From Haladaptatus salinisoli (GTDB lineage: Archaea; Halobacteriota; Halobacteria; Halobacteriales; Haladaptataceae): a stretch of DNA of 64,000 nucleotides. Of this stretch, positions 33,717 to 42,637 are shown piece after piece; positions within the stretch are counted from its first letter, which is position 1; each line of letters begins with the position of its first letter. The notes below the pieces were generated by a model, which was not told where the DNA came from, did no database searches, and saw only the letters and a list, made by a program, of their open reading frames with translations. The stretch covers positions 1,178,001-1,242,000 of the forward strand of contig NZ_CP085327.1 of NCBI RefSeq assembly GCF_020614375.1, in the 5' to 3' direction. The position numbers and the translations under genes are program-made.

Positions 33717-34409
33717 ATGACGGAAACGCGGGATAACGGGACCGTCGTCGAAGCCGAGATTCCCATCGACGAGTTCGCACTCGGCGAGACGCTGTCGGCC
33801 CTCGACGGCGTTCGGTGCGAGGTCGAACGCGTCGTCGCCCACGACGACGGTCAGGTGATGCCGTTCGTGTGGATGAGCAGCGCCGACGCCGACCGCGCGA
33901 GAATCGAAACGCTCCTCAGCGACGACCCGAGCGTCAGCGAGACGGAGTTGCTGATAGACCTCTCCGACCGCTGGCTCTACCGGATGCAGTGGGTCGGACA
34001 GATCGAGACGCTCGTCGGTATCCTCACGAAAGAGAGCGCGATTCTCGCCGTGACGGGCAGCGAGGAGGGGTGGAGCCTCCGAACCCTGTTTCCCGACCGC
34101 CAGACGCTATCGAGAACCTACGAGCGGTTCAAGGAGAACGGACTGACGCTGGAGATTCGGAACATCTATCGGCTCGAAGACGGGCAGCAGGGGCGCTTGG
34201 AGCTGACGGACGAACAGCAGGAGGCGCTCATACTCGCGTACGAACGCGGCTACTACGATATTCCGCGAGAGACGACCGCCGCCGCTCTCGCCGACGAGTT
34301 GGGCATCACCCACCAGGCGCTCTCGGAACGGCTACGGCGGGGCCACGAAAATCTCGTCGGAACCGCGCTCGTCAACGAGAGCGGCGTCGGTGAGTTGGTC
34401 AGAAAATAG
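33717..34409 (+). CDS. Bat-type helix-turn-helix regulator, second of a pair
   Basis: This 230-residue paralog of the previous gene has the same order of blocks: EIPIDEFALGETL near the N-terminus, DDGQVMPFVWMS, DRWLYRMQW and the HTH_10 domain AYERGYYDIPRETTAAALADELGITHQALSERLRRGHENLV. I chose ATG 33717 because it restores the N-terminal alignment with its neighbour; the open frame continues upstream but is Arg-rich. The function is a predicted transcription regulator with unknown targets. Confidence 0.85.
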   Translation: MTETRDNGTVVEAEIPIDEFALGETLSALDGVRCEVERVVAHDDGQVMPFVWMSSADADRARIETLLSDDPSVSETELLIDLSDRWLYRMQWVGQIETLVGILTKESAILAVTGSEEGWSLRTLFPDRQTLSRTYERFKENGLTLEIRNIYRLEDGQQGRLELTDEQQEALILAYERGYYDIPRETTAAALADELGITHQALSERLRRGHENLVGTALVNESGVGELVRK

Positions 34410-34447
34410 CGCCCCTCGGACGGCGTCGACCCGTCGACGGAATCGGA

Positions 34448-34792
34448 CTACAGCGCCCAATCGACGAGCCACGCGACGACGCCGACGCTGATGAGGAGTA
34501 TCCCGAACGCCGAAGTCGCCGGTTCGGGGATGACGAACAGAACGACGCCGGCGATGAGGAGCAGCGATATCAGCCCCTCGTCCCACCAACTACCGCCGTC
34601 GTCTTCGGTCGCGTCCGAGGTGCTCGTCTCGCTCGCGGGTGCGGTTCCCTCGTCCACGGTCTCGCCGCCCACGTTCTCGCGGGACAGCGGCGACAGCCCG
34701 TACGGGAACGCGGAGCCGGTGAACGGGAAGAACGAATCGGCGCGGTCGTCCGCCTCGTACGTCTCGTCGGTAGTCGAGTCGTTGTCCCTCAC
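34448..34792 (-). CDS. Small membrane protein, unknown function
   Basis: This 114-residue protein has an acidic, Ser/Thr-rich N-terminal 70 residues (MRDNDSTTDETYEADDRADS) and two membrane helices at the C-terminus (GLISLLLIAGVVLFVIPEP, AFGILLISVGVVAWLVDWAL). No known domain is recognised. It is convergent with the Bat-type regulator pair. Confidence 0.6.
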   Translation of the reverse strand: MRDNDSTTDETYEADDRADSFFPFTGSAFPYGLSPLSRENVGGETVDEGTAPASETSTSDATEDDGGSWWDEGLISLLLIAGVVLFVIPEPATSAFGILLISVGVVAWLVDWAL

Positions 34793-34905
34793 GCTCTAAT
34801 TTTACTTTGCGAGCGGGTTATGGGTTGGGGCCAACGGATCGACCACGCGGGGTCGCCGAACGATTCGCGGGAGCCACCCGCCGGACCGAAAACGAGACGC
34901 GCGAA

Positions 34906-35193
34906 CTACCGGACGATGTCGATGCCGTCGGCCTCCCCGACGACCGTCCAGTCGTCGTCGCCGAGGTCGAAGCGGCGAACCTCCGGCGTCGTCCACTCGC
35001 CGTCGACGCACTCCGCGCTGACCTCGCACCGCCGAATCTCCTCGTGTTCGGGTTCTATCTCCAGTCGGAATCGGTCGTCCGGCGCGTAATCGATCGGGCT
35101 CGCGGGGCCTTCGAACGCCGTCCCGTCCGCGAGTTCGATTCTGACCCGGTTGCCCAAGTCGACGACTTCCAGCGTCTCGGTGAACGATCCCAT
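34906..35193 (-). CDS. Small beta-rich protein, unknown function
   Basis: This 95-residue protein (MGSFTETLEVVDLGNRVRIELADG) reads as a small all-beta barrel with alternating hydrophobic strands, similar in style to Sm/SH3-like folds. A GTTTACTCC element (35225-35233, minus strand) predicts a transcript start near 35202, which favours the ATG at 35193 over the one at 35208. No function is recognised. Confidence 0.6.
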   Translation of the reverse strand: MGSFTETLEVVDLGNRVRIELADGTAFEGPASPIDYAPDDRFRLEIEPEHEEIRRCEVSAECVDGEWTTPEVRRFDLGDDDWTVVGEADGIDIVR

Positions 35194-35316
35194 GGTGATT
35201 ATTCGCATCGCTCGAACGGGAGTAAACGTTGTGGCTCTCTTTCGCGGGAGTCGACCGAAAAAGTTACCGCCGTGATGGGTTGCGCGGAATTCCCGAGACG
35301 ACGAGGGTACTCCCGC

Positions 35317-35457
35317 CTACCGAACGCGGTCGAACACGGTGTTCTGACACCGACCGCACTGCCGTCGGTTCCGCCAGTATTTCTTTCCGCACGCGCTGCA
35401 CTTCCAGTTCGGCGTGAGAATGTCGGGTTTCAGGGCGTCCAAGTTCATACGTTTCAT
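35317..35457 (-). CDS. Small zinc-ribbon protein
   Basis: This encodes 46 residues. The start is MKRMNLDALKPDILTPNWKC, followed by a Cys4 zinc ribbon: CSACG, then KKYWRNRRQ, then CGRCQ. ATG 35457 or 35448 may be used. Small two-CxxC proteins of this kind are abundant and conserved in haloarchaea; several were found important for growth or biofilm in Haloferax. The specific role of this one is unknown. It is too short for standard ORF thresholds. Confidence 0.72.
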   Translation of the reverse strand: MKRMNLDALKPDILTPNWKCSACGKKYWRNRRQCGRCQNTVFDRVR

Positions 35458-35541
35458 AGGTTCTCAGAGAATAAACGCCTCACGCTCCCGGTGAAAGCGC
35501 GACGGTCGGCGACCTCGCTGCGAGTTCGTCGCCGAACCCCG

Positions 35542-36810
35542 TTACCGCGGCGTCTCGGTGCCCCACTTCTCCAACGCGGTGGCGAGTTCGGGGTGGTCTT
35601 CGGCGTAGGCTTCGAGCGAGGTACCCTCCACCGAGGCGTCCACCGCCTGCCGGAGCGCCGCCGCGCCCGCCCGCGTTCCGTCGGGATGGCCGTGGACGCC
35701 GCCGCCGGCTTGGACGCAGATGTTCGTCCCCACGCGGTCGATGAGTTCCGGGACGAGTCCGGGGTGCAGACCGCCCGAGGCGACCGGAAGCACGTCGTTC
35801 AGCCCGTGCAGGTCGGAGTACAGCCACTCGTTGATGCCGACGGTGTCCTCGTTTTCGAGTTTGCCGAGGTCCGCGGTGCCGGTGTGGAGTTGGTCGGCGC
35901 CGCAGACGCGGGCGATCTGCGCCAGCACGCGCATCGAGACGCCGTGCGTTTCGACGCGGTCGAACGCGGCGTGCATGGCGCGGTGGGCGTGGATGGCGAG
36001 GCCGAGTTCCTCGCACCGCTCGCGGACGGTCTGGACCGCGGCCCAACCCGTGGTGATGACGTCGACCATCACGTACTCGCAGCCCTGCTCGGCCACCATG
36101 TCGGCGCGTTCGAGCATGGTGTTCGCGTCCGCGGTGATGTTGACGAGGTAGCTCTTCTTCTCGCCCGTCTCGTCCTGCGCGTCGTCGCGCCGGGCTAGAC
36201 TCTGGGTGAGGCGGTCTTCGAAGCGGTTGAACGACTGGTCGGTCAGGTTCTCGTCGTCCTTCAGGAGGTCGATACCGCCTAGCCACGCCTCGTAGCCGAT
36301 TTGGGCGTGCTGGTCGGTCGAGAGGCCGACCTTCGGCTTCGGGACGGTCGCGGTGATGGGTCGGTCGCCCGCGTCGAAGATGTCGTTTCGCACCGACGAA
36401 CCGAACTGCGGGCCGGGGAAGGAGGTCGTGAGCGGTTCGGGCCACTCGCAGTCGACCAGGCGGATGCGGTCGACCGCCTTCATGCCCATGATGTTGCCCG
36501 CGATGCAGGAGAGCACCTGCGCCATGTTGCCGTCCTCGAACAGTTCGTCGGGGTAGGCGACTTTCACCTGGTTGCCGTCGATGTCGAAGGTGGTGGCGCT
36601 GAGGTCGGTGATTCCCCCTTCGACCTGCAGTTCCGCCCACGTGCCGTTCGAGCTCTCGCTGGCGACGCGCGACGCGGCCTCCTCCATGTTCATGTCCTCC
36701 GCGGGTTCGACGTGGAAGGTGCAGACCAACTCCGATGCGGCGGGGTCGTAGTCGAGGTCCAGGAAGTCCTCGTAGGTTATCCCGGGCATAACCCGTTTCT
36801 TCGTCGTCAT
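35542..36810 (-). CDS. rbcL: Ribulose-1,5-bisphosphate carboxylase, type III large subunit
   Basis: This is a 422-residue archaeal RuBisCO. Active-site segments are intact: KPKVGLS, GGIDLLKDDE (carbamylated Lys about 183), AHRAMHAAF, GADQLHTGT, DLGKLENED (loop 6 Lys), VASGGLHPG and VQAGGGVHGHPDG. Type III enzymes work in AMP/nucleoside salvage with AMP phosphorylase and ribose-1,5-bisphosphate isomerase, turning ribulose bisphosphate and CO2 into 3-phosphoglycerate, not in a Calvin cycle. Neither partner gene is in the window. ATG 36810 or 36789 could start it. Confidence 0.94.
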   Translation of the reverse strand: MTTKKRVMPGITYEDFLDLDYDPAASELVCTFHVEPAEDMNMEEAASRVASESSNGTWAELQVEGGITDLSATTFDIDGNQVKVAYPDELFEDGNMAQVLSCIAGNIMGMKAVDRIRLVDCEWPEPLTTSFPGPQFGSSVRNDIFDAGDRPITATVPKPKVGLSTDQHAQIGYEAWLGGIDLLKDDENLTDQSFNRFEDRLTQSLARRDDAQDETGEKKSYLVNITADANTMLERADMVAEQGCEYVMVDVITTGWAAVQTVRERCEELGLAIHAHRAMHAAFDRVETHGVSMRVLAQIARVCGADQLHTGTADLGKLENEDTVGINEWLYSDLHGLNDVLPVASGGLHPGLVPELIDRVGTNICVQAGGGVHGHPDGTRAGAAALRQAVDASVEGTSLEAYAEDHPELATALEKWGTETPR

Positions 36811-36879
36811 CGGTTAAAAAACCGACCGTCGATTTCGGTTCGTGCGGACGGTTGCCCTGCGACCGAACGTCGTCCCCTG

Positions 36880-37050
36880 CTACCAGAGGGTTCGTCCGGC
36901 GTCGTCGACGCGTCCGACCCACAGCAGGTGCGTGTAGGGGACGAACGCGAGGAACTCGCGGTCCTCGTCGAACAGTTTGACGCCGAACTCGCCGCCCTCG
37001 TAGTCGGTGCACGATATCTGCTCGCCGTCGGAGATCTGCGCTTTGTACAT
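36880..37050 (-). CDS. Small conserved-looking protein, unknown function
   Basis: This encodes 56 residues starting MYKAQISDGEQISCTDYEGG and reading as four or five beta strands. A TTTTTACCC box about 28 nt upstream fits leaderless transcription from ATG 37050. It lies upstream of rbcL on the same strand, separated by 69 nt. No function is recognised. Confidence 0.55.
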   Translation of the reverse strand: MYKAQISDGEQISCTDYEGGEFGVKLFDEDREFLAFVPYTHLLWVGRVDDAGRTLW

Positions 37051-37336
37051 GTGAGCGAAGACGGGTTTCAGCGGGTAAAAACTACTCCCGTCAGGGCTTT
37101 GGTCTCGCCCGCCGTATCGTTCCGCGATTCGAACCGGGGAGTTCGGAGGGAGCCGGCGACTCGCGCCTCGGTCGGCGGCGACCGGTCGTTCGCTCGACCG
37201 GCGACGTTCGAACGACGGTCGTTCAGTCCGGCGATTCTCCCGCGCCGAACATCCTCTCGCCATAAAAGAACTTGCGAGTGCAACCCATGCTGTGAATGGG
37301 CTGTCGAACCCACTAACAAAAGAGCGAACTAAACCA

Positions 37337-38851
37337 ATGGACAAATCCATAGGAGCGACTCCAAAATCGAACGGATCCACGTCGACGAAAACGTTCGAGA
37401 ATCGCGAGCTGGTTCTCGTGTCGAACCGGGAACCCTACGTCCACGAGTACGACGACGGGGAGATTCAGGTCGTCAAACCGGAAGGGGGTCTCACGTCGGC
37501 GCTCGACCCGATGATGGCGAGCACCGGCGGTACGTGGGTGGCGTGGGGGAGCGGCGACGCGGACGACGAGGCGAGCGACGGAAACGGTTGCGTTCGCGTG
37601 CCGCCCGAATCGCAGTCCTACGAACTGAAACGGGTGTTCCTCACCGACGAACAGGTGACGAACTACTACTACGGCTACAGCAACAAGGTTCTGTGGCCCC
37701 TGTGTCACTCGGACACCGCCAAGATGGAAACGAGCGCCCAGTTCTGGCGGCACTACCGTGAGACCAACCGGCAGTTCGCCGAGGCGATTCGAGAGCAGGG
37801 AGACCCGTCGAACGCGGTCATCTGGTTTCAGGACTACCACTTCGCGCTCGCGCCGCGGTACGTGCGCGAGGCGTCGCCCGACGCGTTCTGTATGCAGTTC
37901 TGGCACATCCCGTGGCCCTCGTGGGACGTGTTCCAGAGCTGTCCGCAGTACGAGGAACTGCTCGACGGGTTGCTGGCCAACGACCTGCTCGGCTTCCACC
38001 TCGACCAGTACTGTCAGAACTTCCTCGACTGCGTCTCCCACGCGCTCGACGCCGAGGTGGACCGGGAGAACGGTCGCATCCGCTACGACGGGCGAACGAT
38101 TCGCGTCGCGGCGTTCCCGCTCAGCATCGACGCGGAAGAACGAACCGCCCTCGCGCGGTCCGCCGAGGCGGACGAGCAGTGGGACTCGCTGCGCGAGTCG
38201 TACCCCCTACCCGAGGACGGGCAACTCGTCGTCGGCGTCGACAGGCTCGACTACACGAAGGGAATCGAGCAGCGGTTAGACGCCCTCGAACACCTCTGGG
38301 AGTGGTACCCGGAGCACCGCGAGCAACTCACGTACGTGCAGAAAGCCAGCGAGAGCCGGAGTCGGATCGAGGAGTACCAGCAGGTGCAGACGAACGTCAA
38401 ACAGAAGATAGCGCGGATCAACGACCGGTTCGGAACGGAGGACTGGCAGCCTATCGTCTACGTCGACGACTACCTTCCGCTGTCGGCGCTGGCCGCGCTG
38501 TACCGCGAGGCGGACGTCTGTCTCGTGAGTTCGCTCCGCGACGGGATGAACCTCGTGGCGAAGGAGTACGTCGCCTCGCAGGTGGACGAGCCGGGCGTGT
38601 TGGTTCTCAGCGAACTCGTCGGCGCGCACGAGGAACTCGGCGAATCGGCGCTGACGGTGCACCCGAACGACACCGAAGCGTTCGCCGCCACCATCCAGCG
38701 GGCGCTGGCGATGGAACCGTCCGAGCGCTCCTCCCGGATGGCGACGATGCGGCGACAGGTCGAAGCGAACGACATCGACGCGTGGAAGCGGAACGTGCTC
38801 CGGCAGGCGAACGAGATACTGGAACGCGAAGACGAGGCCGCGACGGCGTGA
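37337..38851 (+). CDS. otsA: Trehalose-6-phosphate synthase (GT20)
   Basis: This 504-residue GT-B glycosyltransferase has the OtsA order of motifs: VLVSNREPYVHEY, PEGGLTSALDPMM, WFQDYHFALAPRYVRE, FWHIPWPSWDVFQSCP, GFHLDQYCQNFLDCV, VDRLDYTKGIEQRL (about 305), VCLVSSLRDGMNLVAKEYVA. It transfers glucose from a nucleotide sugar to glucose-6-phosphate. Trehalose is a compatible solute in some haloarchaea. No otsB-type phosphatase is next to it; the HAD protein at 50.5 kb and the GH15 enzyme at 1 kb are the only related candidates here. Confidence 0.93.
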   Translation: MDKSIGATPKSNGSTSTKTFENRELVLVSNREPYVHEYDDGEIQVVKPEGGLTSALDPMMASTGGTWVAWGSGDADDEASDGNGCVRVPPESQSYELKRVFLTDEQVTNYYYGYSNKVLWPLCHSDTAKMETSAQFWRHYRETNRQFAEAIREQGDPSNAVIWFQDYHFALAPRYVREASPDAFCMQFWHIPWPSWDVFQSCPQYEELLDGLLANDLLGFHLDQYCQNFLDCVSHALDAEVDRENGRIRYDGRTIRVAAFPLSIDAEERTALARSAEADEQWDSLRESYPLPEDGQLVVGVDRLDYTKGIEQRLDALEHLWEWYPEHREQLTYVQKASESRSRIEEYQQVQTNVKQKIARINDRFGTEDWQPIVYVDDYLPLSALAALYREADVCLVSSLRDGMNLVAKEYVASQVDEPGVLVLSELVGAHEELGESALTVHPNDTEAFAATIQRALAMEPSERSSRMATMRRQVEANDIDAWKRNVLRQANEILEREDEAATA

Positions 38852-38934
38852 GAGCGGCGCGAATAGCTTTTAGAAGTCTCTTCGCTCGCGTCGAGTAGGA
38901 GCCTCCGTTCGGCTCGGAAAAACGGTCCCGGCGC

Positions 38935-39243
38935 TCAGCCGAACAGTTGGCCGAGTCCCTCGCCGGTCGTGTCCTCTTCGTCCTCGTCCTCTTCTTCCGC
39001 TTCGGCTTCTTCCTCCTCCGCCTCGACCGGTGCGGCTTCCGCCTCCGCGGGTGCGCCCGCGGGCGCGGCGACCGGTTGAGCGAGCGTCTCGTCGATGTCG
39101 ACGTCCTCCAGCGCGGCGACCAGCGCCGTCACGCGAGTCTCCTCGATATCCACGCCCGCAGCGTCGAGGACGGCGGTCAGGTTCTCTTCCGTCACGTCTG
39201 CACCCGCCTCGTGCAGGACGAGTGCGGCGTAGATGTACTCCAT
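38935..39243 (-). CDS. rpl12: Ribosomal stalk protein L12 (P1 type), stand-alone copy
   Basis: This 102-residue protein has the archaeal L12 architecture: helical dimerisation domain (MEYIYAALVLHEAGADVTEE, then LTAVLDAAGVDIEETRVTALVAALEDVDI), an Ala/Pro/Glu hinge, an acidic run, and the factor-binding tail GEGLGQLFG. In haloarchaea this gene normally follows L1 and L10; here it stands alone between otsA and an AIR-synthase-like gene, so it may be a relocated or second copy. It binds L10 at the ribosomal stalk and recruits elongation factors. Confidence 0.9.
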   Translation of the reverse strand: MEYIYAALVLHEAGADVTEENLTAVLDAAGVDIEETRVTALVAALEDVDIDETLAQPVAAPAGAPAEAEAAPVEAEEEEAEAEEEDEDEEDTTGEGLGQLFG

Positions 39244-39333
39244 GCTCCACCCCCGTTCGCCCTTGGCCACCGATCGCCAAATCGGCTTCGGCGCGGCGAA
39301 ACGCACATTGGGCCGCCCTGAGAACGTCGGGTC

Positions 39334-40281
39334 ATGATCGGAAAACTCGACCCCGAGGACCTCGCGACGGTCGTCTCGCGCACGGGCGCGCGAGACGACG
39401 ACGTGCTCGTCGGCCCGACGTACGGCGAGGACGCCGCCGCGATTCGGGTGGGCGACCGAACCCTGGTCGTCAGCTCAGACCCGCTCTCGCTGGCCCGCGA
39501 GCGACTCGGAACCCTCGCCGTGAGCGTCGCCTGCAACGACGTGGCCGCCTCAGGGGCCGACCCGCGCTGGCTGACGAACGTCGTCTTCCTCCCGGACGAC
39601 GATTCGGAAACGCTGGACGCGGTGACCGAACAGATAGACGACGCGGCGACCGACCTCGGCGTGGCAATCGTCGGCGGCCACTCCGAGTACGCGCCCGACC
39701 TCTCGCGTCCGACGGTCTCGATGACCTGCATGGGGCTGACCGACGAGTTCGTCCCGACGGGCGGCGCGGAGCCGGGCGACCGACTCCTGCTGACGAAGGG
39801 GGCCGGAATCGAGGGCACGGCCATCCTCGCCACCGACTTCCGCGACGAGGTCGGCGCGGCGGCGGAACGGGGCGAGTCGTTCTTCGGGGAGATAAGCGTC
39901 GTCGAGGACGCTCGAATCCTCAGGGGGTACGCGACCGCCATGCACGACCCGACCGAGGGCGGCGTCGTGACCGGCTTACTGGAGATGGCCGAGGCCGCGG
40001 GGGTTCGGCTGGACGTCGCGCGGGACGACGTTCCGGTTCGGGACGCCACGCGGGCGCTCTGCGAGACGATGGGCGTCGACCCCCTCCGAATCTTCGGCTC
40101 GGGGGCGCTCCTCGCGGCGGTTCCGGAGGGCTCGGTGGACGAGGCGCTCGGCGAACTTCGCGACGCCGGAATCGCGGGCGCGGAAATCGGGCGGGTCGGC
40201 GAGGGCGACGGCGAACTCGTCCTTGACGGCGAGGTCGTCACGGAACCGCCGCGCGACGACCTGTACGACCTCTGGGAGTAG
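39334..40281 (+). CDS. AIR synthase/HypE-like protein (third homolog)
   Basis: This 315-residue PurM-superfamily protein reads MIGKLDPEDLATVV, GPTYGEDAAAIRVGDRTL, VSSDPLSL, CNDVAASGADPRWL, GHSEYAPDLSRPTVSM, TKGAGIEGTAILA and AMHDPTEGGVV. It keeps the complete HDPTEGG motif. It is clearly more distant from the 3.7 and 4.7 kb pair than they are from each other. The C-terminus (DLYDLWE) lacks the HypE carbamoyl-carrying Cys. The reaction is unknown. It is divergent from rpl12 with a 90-nt shared promoter region. Confidence 0.85.
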   Translation: MIGKLDPEDLATVVSRTGARDDDVLVGPTYGEDAAAIRVGDRTLVVSSDPLSLARERLGTLAVSVACNDVAASGADPRWLTNVVFLPDDDSETLDAVTEQIDDAATDLGVAIVGGHSEYAPDLSRPTVSMTCMGLTDEFVPTGGAEPGDRLLLTKGAGIEGTAILATDFRDEVGAAAERGESFFGEISVVEDARILRGYATAMHDPTEGGVVTGLLEMAEAAGVRLDVARDDVPVRDATRALCETMGVDPLRIFGSGALLAAVPEGSVDEALGELRDAGIAGAEIGRVGEGDGELVLDGEVVTEPPRDDLYDLWE

Positions 40282-40295
40282 CGACGGCGCTCCGG

Positions 40296-41336
40296 TTACG
40301 GCGTGATGACGGCTCGTCCCTCGATTTCGCCGTGTTCCAACATCTCAGCCACGTCGTTTATCTCGTCCAGTTCGTACCGCGAGGTGCGCAGTTCCACGTC
40401 GCCTCTGTCCACCAGCGACACGAGTTCCTGGAGTTCGGGGTAGGTGCCGACGAGCGTCCCCCGGTAGTCGAAATCGCCGTTGACGAGCGCCTGCGCCGGT
40501 TCGTGGACGTGGCCGCCGTAGCCGACGACGTGGTGGTCGCCGCCCGCCGCGAGCAGGGTCGGCGCGTAGTCCAACGTCTCGTCCGCGCCCACGAAGTCGA
40601 GGATCTGCTTCACGCCCGAACCGTCGGTGAGGGCGTCCACCTCGTCCGCCAGTTCCTCCTCGCGCGAGTTCACGGTGTGGTGCGCGCCGAGGTCGTGGGC
40701 GAGTTTCAGGGCCTCGTCTTTCACGTCCACGGCCGTGATCTCGGCCGCGGTCATCGCTCGCAGGGCCTGGAGGCCGATGTGTCCGAGACCGCCGACGCCG
40801 ACGACGACGGCGTGCTCGCCGGGGTTCAGTTCCCGGGCCGCCTTCTTCGCCGCGTGGTAGGCCGTGATTCCGGCGTCGGCGTGGGGCGCGATTTCGGTCG
40901 TGTCGACGCCCTCCGGGAGCGGAACGACGGCGCGCTCGTTCGTCAGGAGGTACTCCGCGAAACCGCCGTCGGTCGAGAGGCCGGGAAAGACGAGGTTATC
41001 GCAGTGCATATCTTGCCCGCGGCGACAGCCCCGACAGACGCCGCAGGTCATCGCGGGGTGGCAGAGGACGGGGTCGCCCTCCGAGACGACCGTCACGTCC
41101 TCTCCCGTCTCGGCCACGGTGCCGGCGTTCTCGTGGCCCAGCGTCATCGGGAGCGACTGGTTCATCTGCTCTTCCCACATCCCCTCGATGACGTGGTTGT
41201 CGGTCTGGCACCAGCCCGCGCCTTCGATTTCGACGACGACGTGGTCGCCTTCGGTCGCTTCGGGTCGGTCCACGTCGTCGACGGCGAGGGCGTCGTCCAT
41301 CTGATCGGTGTACTCGTGGAGTCGTGCGGCGCGCAT
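40296..41336 (-). CDS. Zinc-dependent alcohol dehydrogenase
   Basis: This 346-residue MDR enzyme has catalytic zinc ligands GWCQTDNHVIEG and TLGHENAGTV, a structural zinc site CGVCRGCRRGQDMHC, and the cofactor loop VVGVGGLGHIGLQALRAM followed by VDVKDEAL, whose Asp favours NAD. It oxidises or reduces small alcohols or aldehydes; the natural substrate is not known. It is divergent from glucose dehydrogenase across 236 nt and convergent with the AIR-synthase-like gene. Confidence 0.92.
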   Translation of the reverse strand: MRAARLHEYTDQMDDALAVDDVDRPEATEGDHVVVEIEGAGWCQTDNHVIEGMWEEQMNQSLPMTLGHENAGTVAETGEDVTVVSEGDPVLCHPAMTCGVCRGCRRGQDMHCDNLVFPGLSTDGGFAEYLLTNERAVVPLPEGVDTTEIAPHADAGITAYHAAKKAARELNPGEHAVVVGVGGLGHIGLQALRAMTAAEITAVDVKDEALKLAHDLGAHHTVNSREEELADEVDALTDGSGVKQILDFVGADETLDYAPTLLAAGGDHHVVGYGGHVHEPAQALVNGDFDYRGTLVGTYPELQELVSLVDRGDVELRTSRYELDEINDVAEMLEHGEIEGRAVITP

Positions 41337-41572
41337 GTGGCGAACCACGGGACGGAGGACAACAGGTGTTGTGGCGATAGGGGCGCGCCGGTCGGAGCGG
41401 GGGAGCGTCGATATCGAATCGAAACGCGGGTGGGCCGAGCGGCGGTGCGGCGCGCCAGACAGGCGTTCGAGTTCGAACGTGAGTGCAAGACCCGGCCGTC
41501 GGCCTCCCGCGATTGAAGGATTTACTCGGGAAAGAATAAATGTTTTGAGCGAGCGTCGACAAAGGGTGGAGC

Positions 41573-42637
41573 ATGGACGCAATCGCGCTGAAGCGCGGGG
41601 CCGACGCCCCCGAAATTCTGGAGAAGCCGCGCCCGGAACCCGACTCCGGCGAGGCGCTGGTTCGGACGCTCGCCGTCGGCGTGGACGGCACCGACCACGA
41701 GGTCATCGCCGGACGCCACGGGAACTTCCCGCCGGGAGAAGACCACCTCGTCCTCGGGCACGAGGCGGTCGGCGTCGTCGAAGACCCGAACGGAACCGCC
41801 TTCGAGGCCGGGGACGTGGTCGTTCCGACCGTGCGCCGACCGCTCGCGGACGGCGCGACCGAGTTCTTCGAGCGCGGCGAACCCGACATGGCCCCGGCGG
41901 ACGAAGTGGCCGAGCGCGGCATCTCGGGCGCACACGGCTTCATGAGCCAGTACTTCACCAGCCCCGCCGAGTTTCTAGTTCCGATCCCCGACGGCCTCGC
42001 CGAGTGGGGCTTTCTGGTCGAACCGATAAGCATCTCCGAGAAGGCCGTCGAGACGGCCCGCGCTTCGCGGTCGGCGTTCGAGTGGCGACCCGAGAGCGCG
42101 CTGGTGCTCGGCAACGGAAGCCTCGGTCTGCTCACGCTGGCGACGCTCGGCGATTCGTTCGAGCGAACGTACTGCCTCGGGCGGCGCGACCGGCCCGACG
42201 CGACCATCGACATCGTCGAGGAACTGGGCGCGACGTACGTCGACTCGCGCGAGACGCCCGTCCCCGAGATTCCGGACGCCCACGAGCCGATGGACTTCGT
42301 CTACGAGGCGACCGGCTACGCCCCGCACGCCTTCGAGACGGTGTCGGCGCTCGCGCCCAACGGCGTCGCCGCGCTGCTCGGTGTTCCGGAGTCGTGGACG
42401 TTCGAGGTCGACGGTGGCCGTCTCCACCGCGAACTCGTGATGGGGAACAAGGCGCTCGTCGGCAGCGTCAACTCCAACTACCGGCACTTCGAGGCGGCGG
42501 TCGAGACGCTTTCCGGACTCCCCGATTGGCTGAAAGACGACCTCGTCACCGGCGTCCACGACCTGTCAAACTTCGCGGACGCCTTTGCGGACGACGAAAC
42601 GACAATAAAGACGGCGGTAAAATTCCACAACCAATGA
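41573..42637 (+). CDS. gdh: Glucose 1-dehydrogenase
   Basis: This 354-residue haloarchaeal enzyme has VGVDGTDHEVIAGRHGNFP with the zinc-site Asp, LGHEAVGVV, VPTVRRP, RGISGAHGFMSQYF, EPISISEKA, and the nucleotide-binding LVLGNGSLGLLTLATL followed by CLGRRDRPD. These match the characterised Haloferax glucose dehydrogenases, which use NADP to make gluconate in the semi-phosphorylative Entner-Doudoroff pathway. An AATAAATG box lies about 32 nt before the ATG. Its TGA overlaps the gfcR ATG (ATGA). Confidence 0.95.
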   Translation: MDAIALKRGADAPEILEKPRPEPDSGEALVRTLAVGVDGTDHEVIAGRHGNFPPGEDHLVLGHEAVGVVEDPNGTAFEAGDVVVPTVRRPLADGATEFFERGEPDMAPADEVAERGISGAHGFMSQYFTSPAEFLVPIPDGLAEWGFLVEPISISEKAVETARASRSAFEWRPESALVLGNGSLGLLTLATLGDSFERTYCLGRRDRPDATIDIVEELGATYVDSRETPVPEIPDAHEPMDFVYEATGYAPHAFETVSALAPNGVAALLGVPESWTFEVDGGRLHRELVMGNKALVGSVNSNYRHFEAAVETLSGLPDWLKDDLVTGVHDLSNFADAFADDETTIKTAVKFHNQ

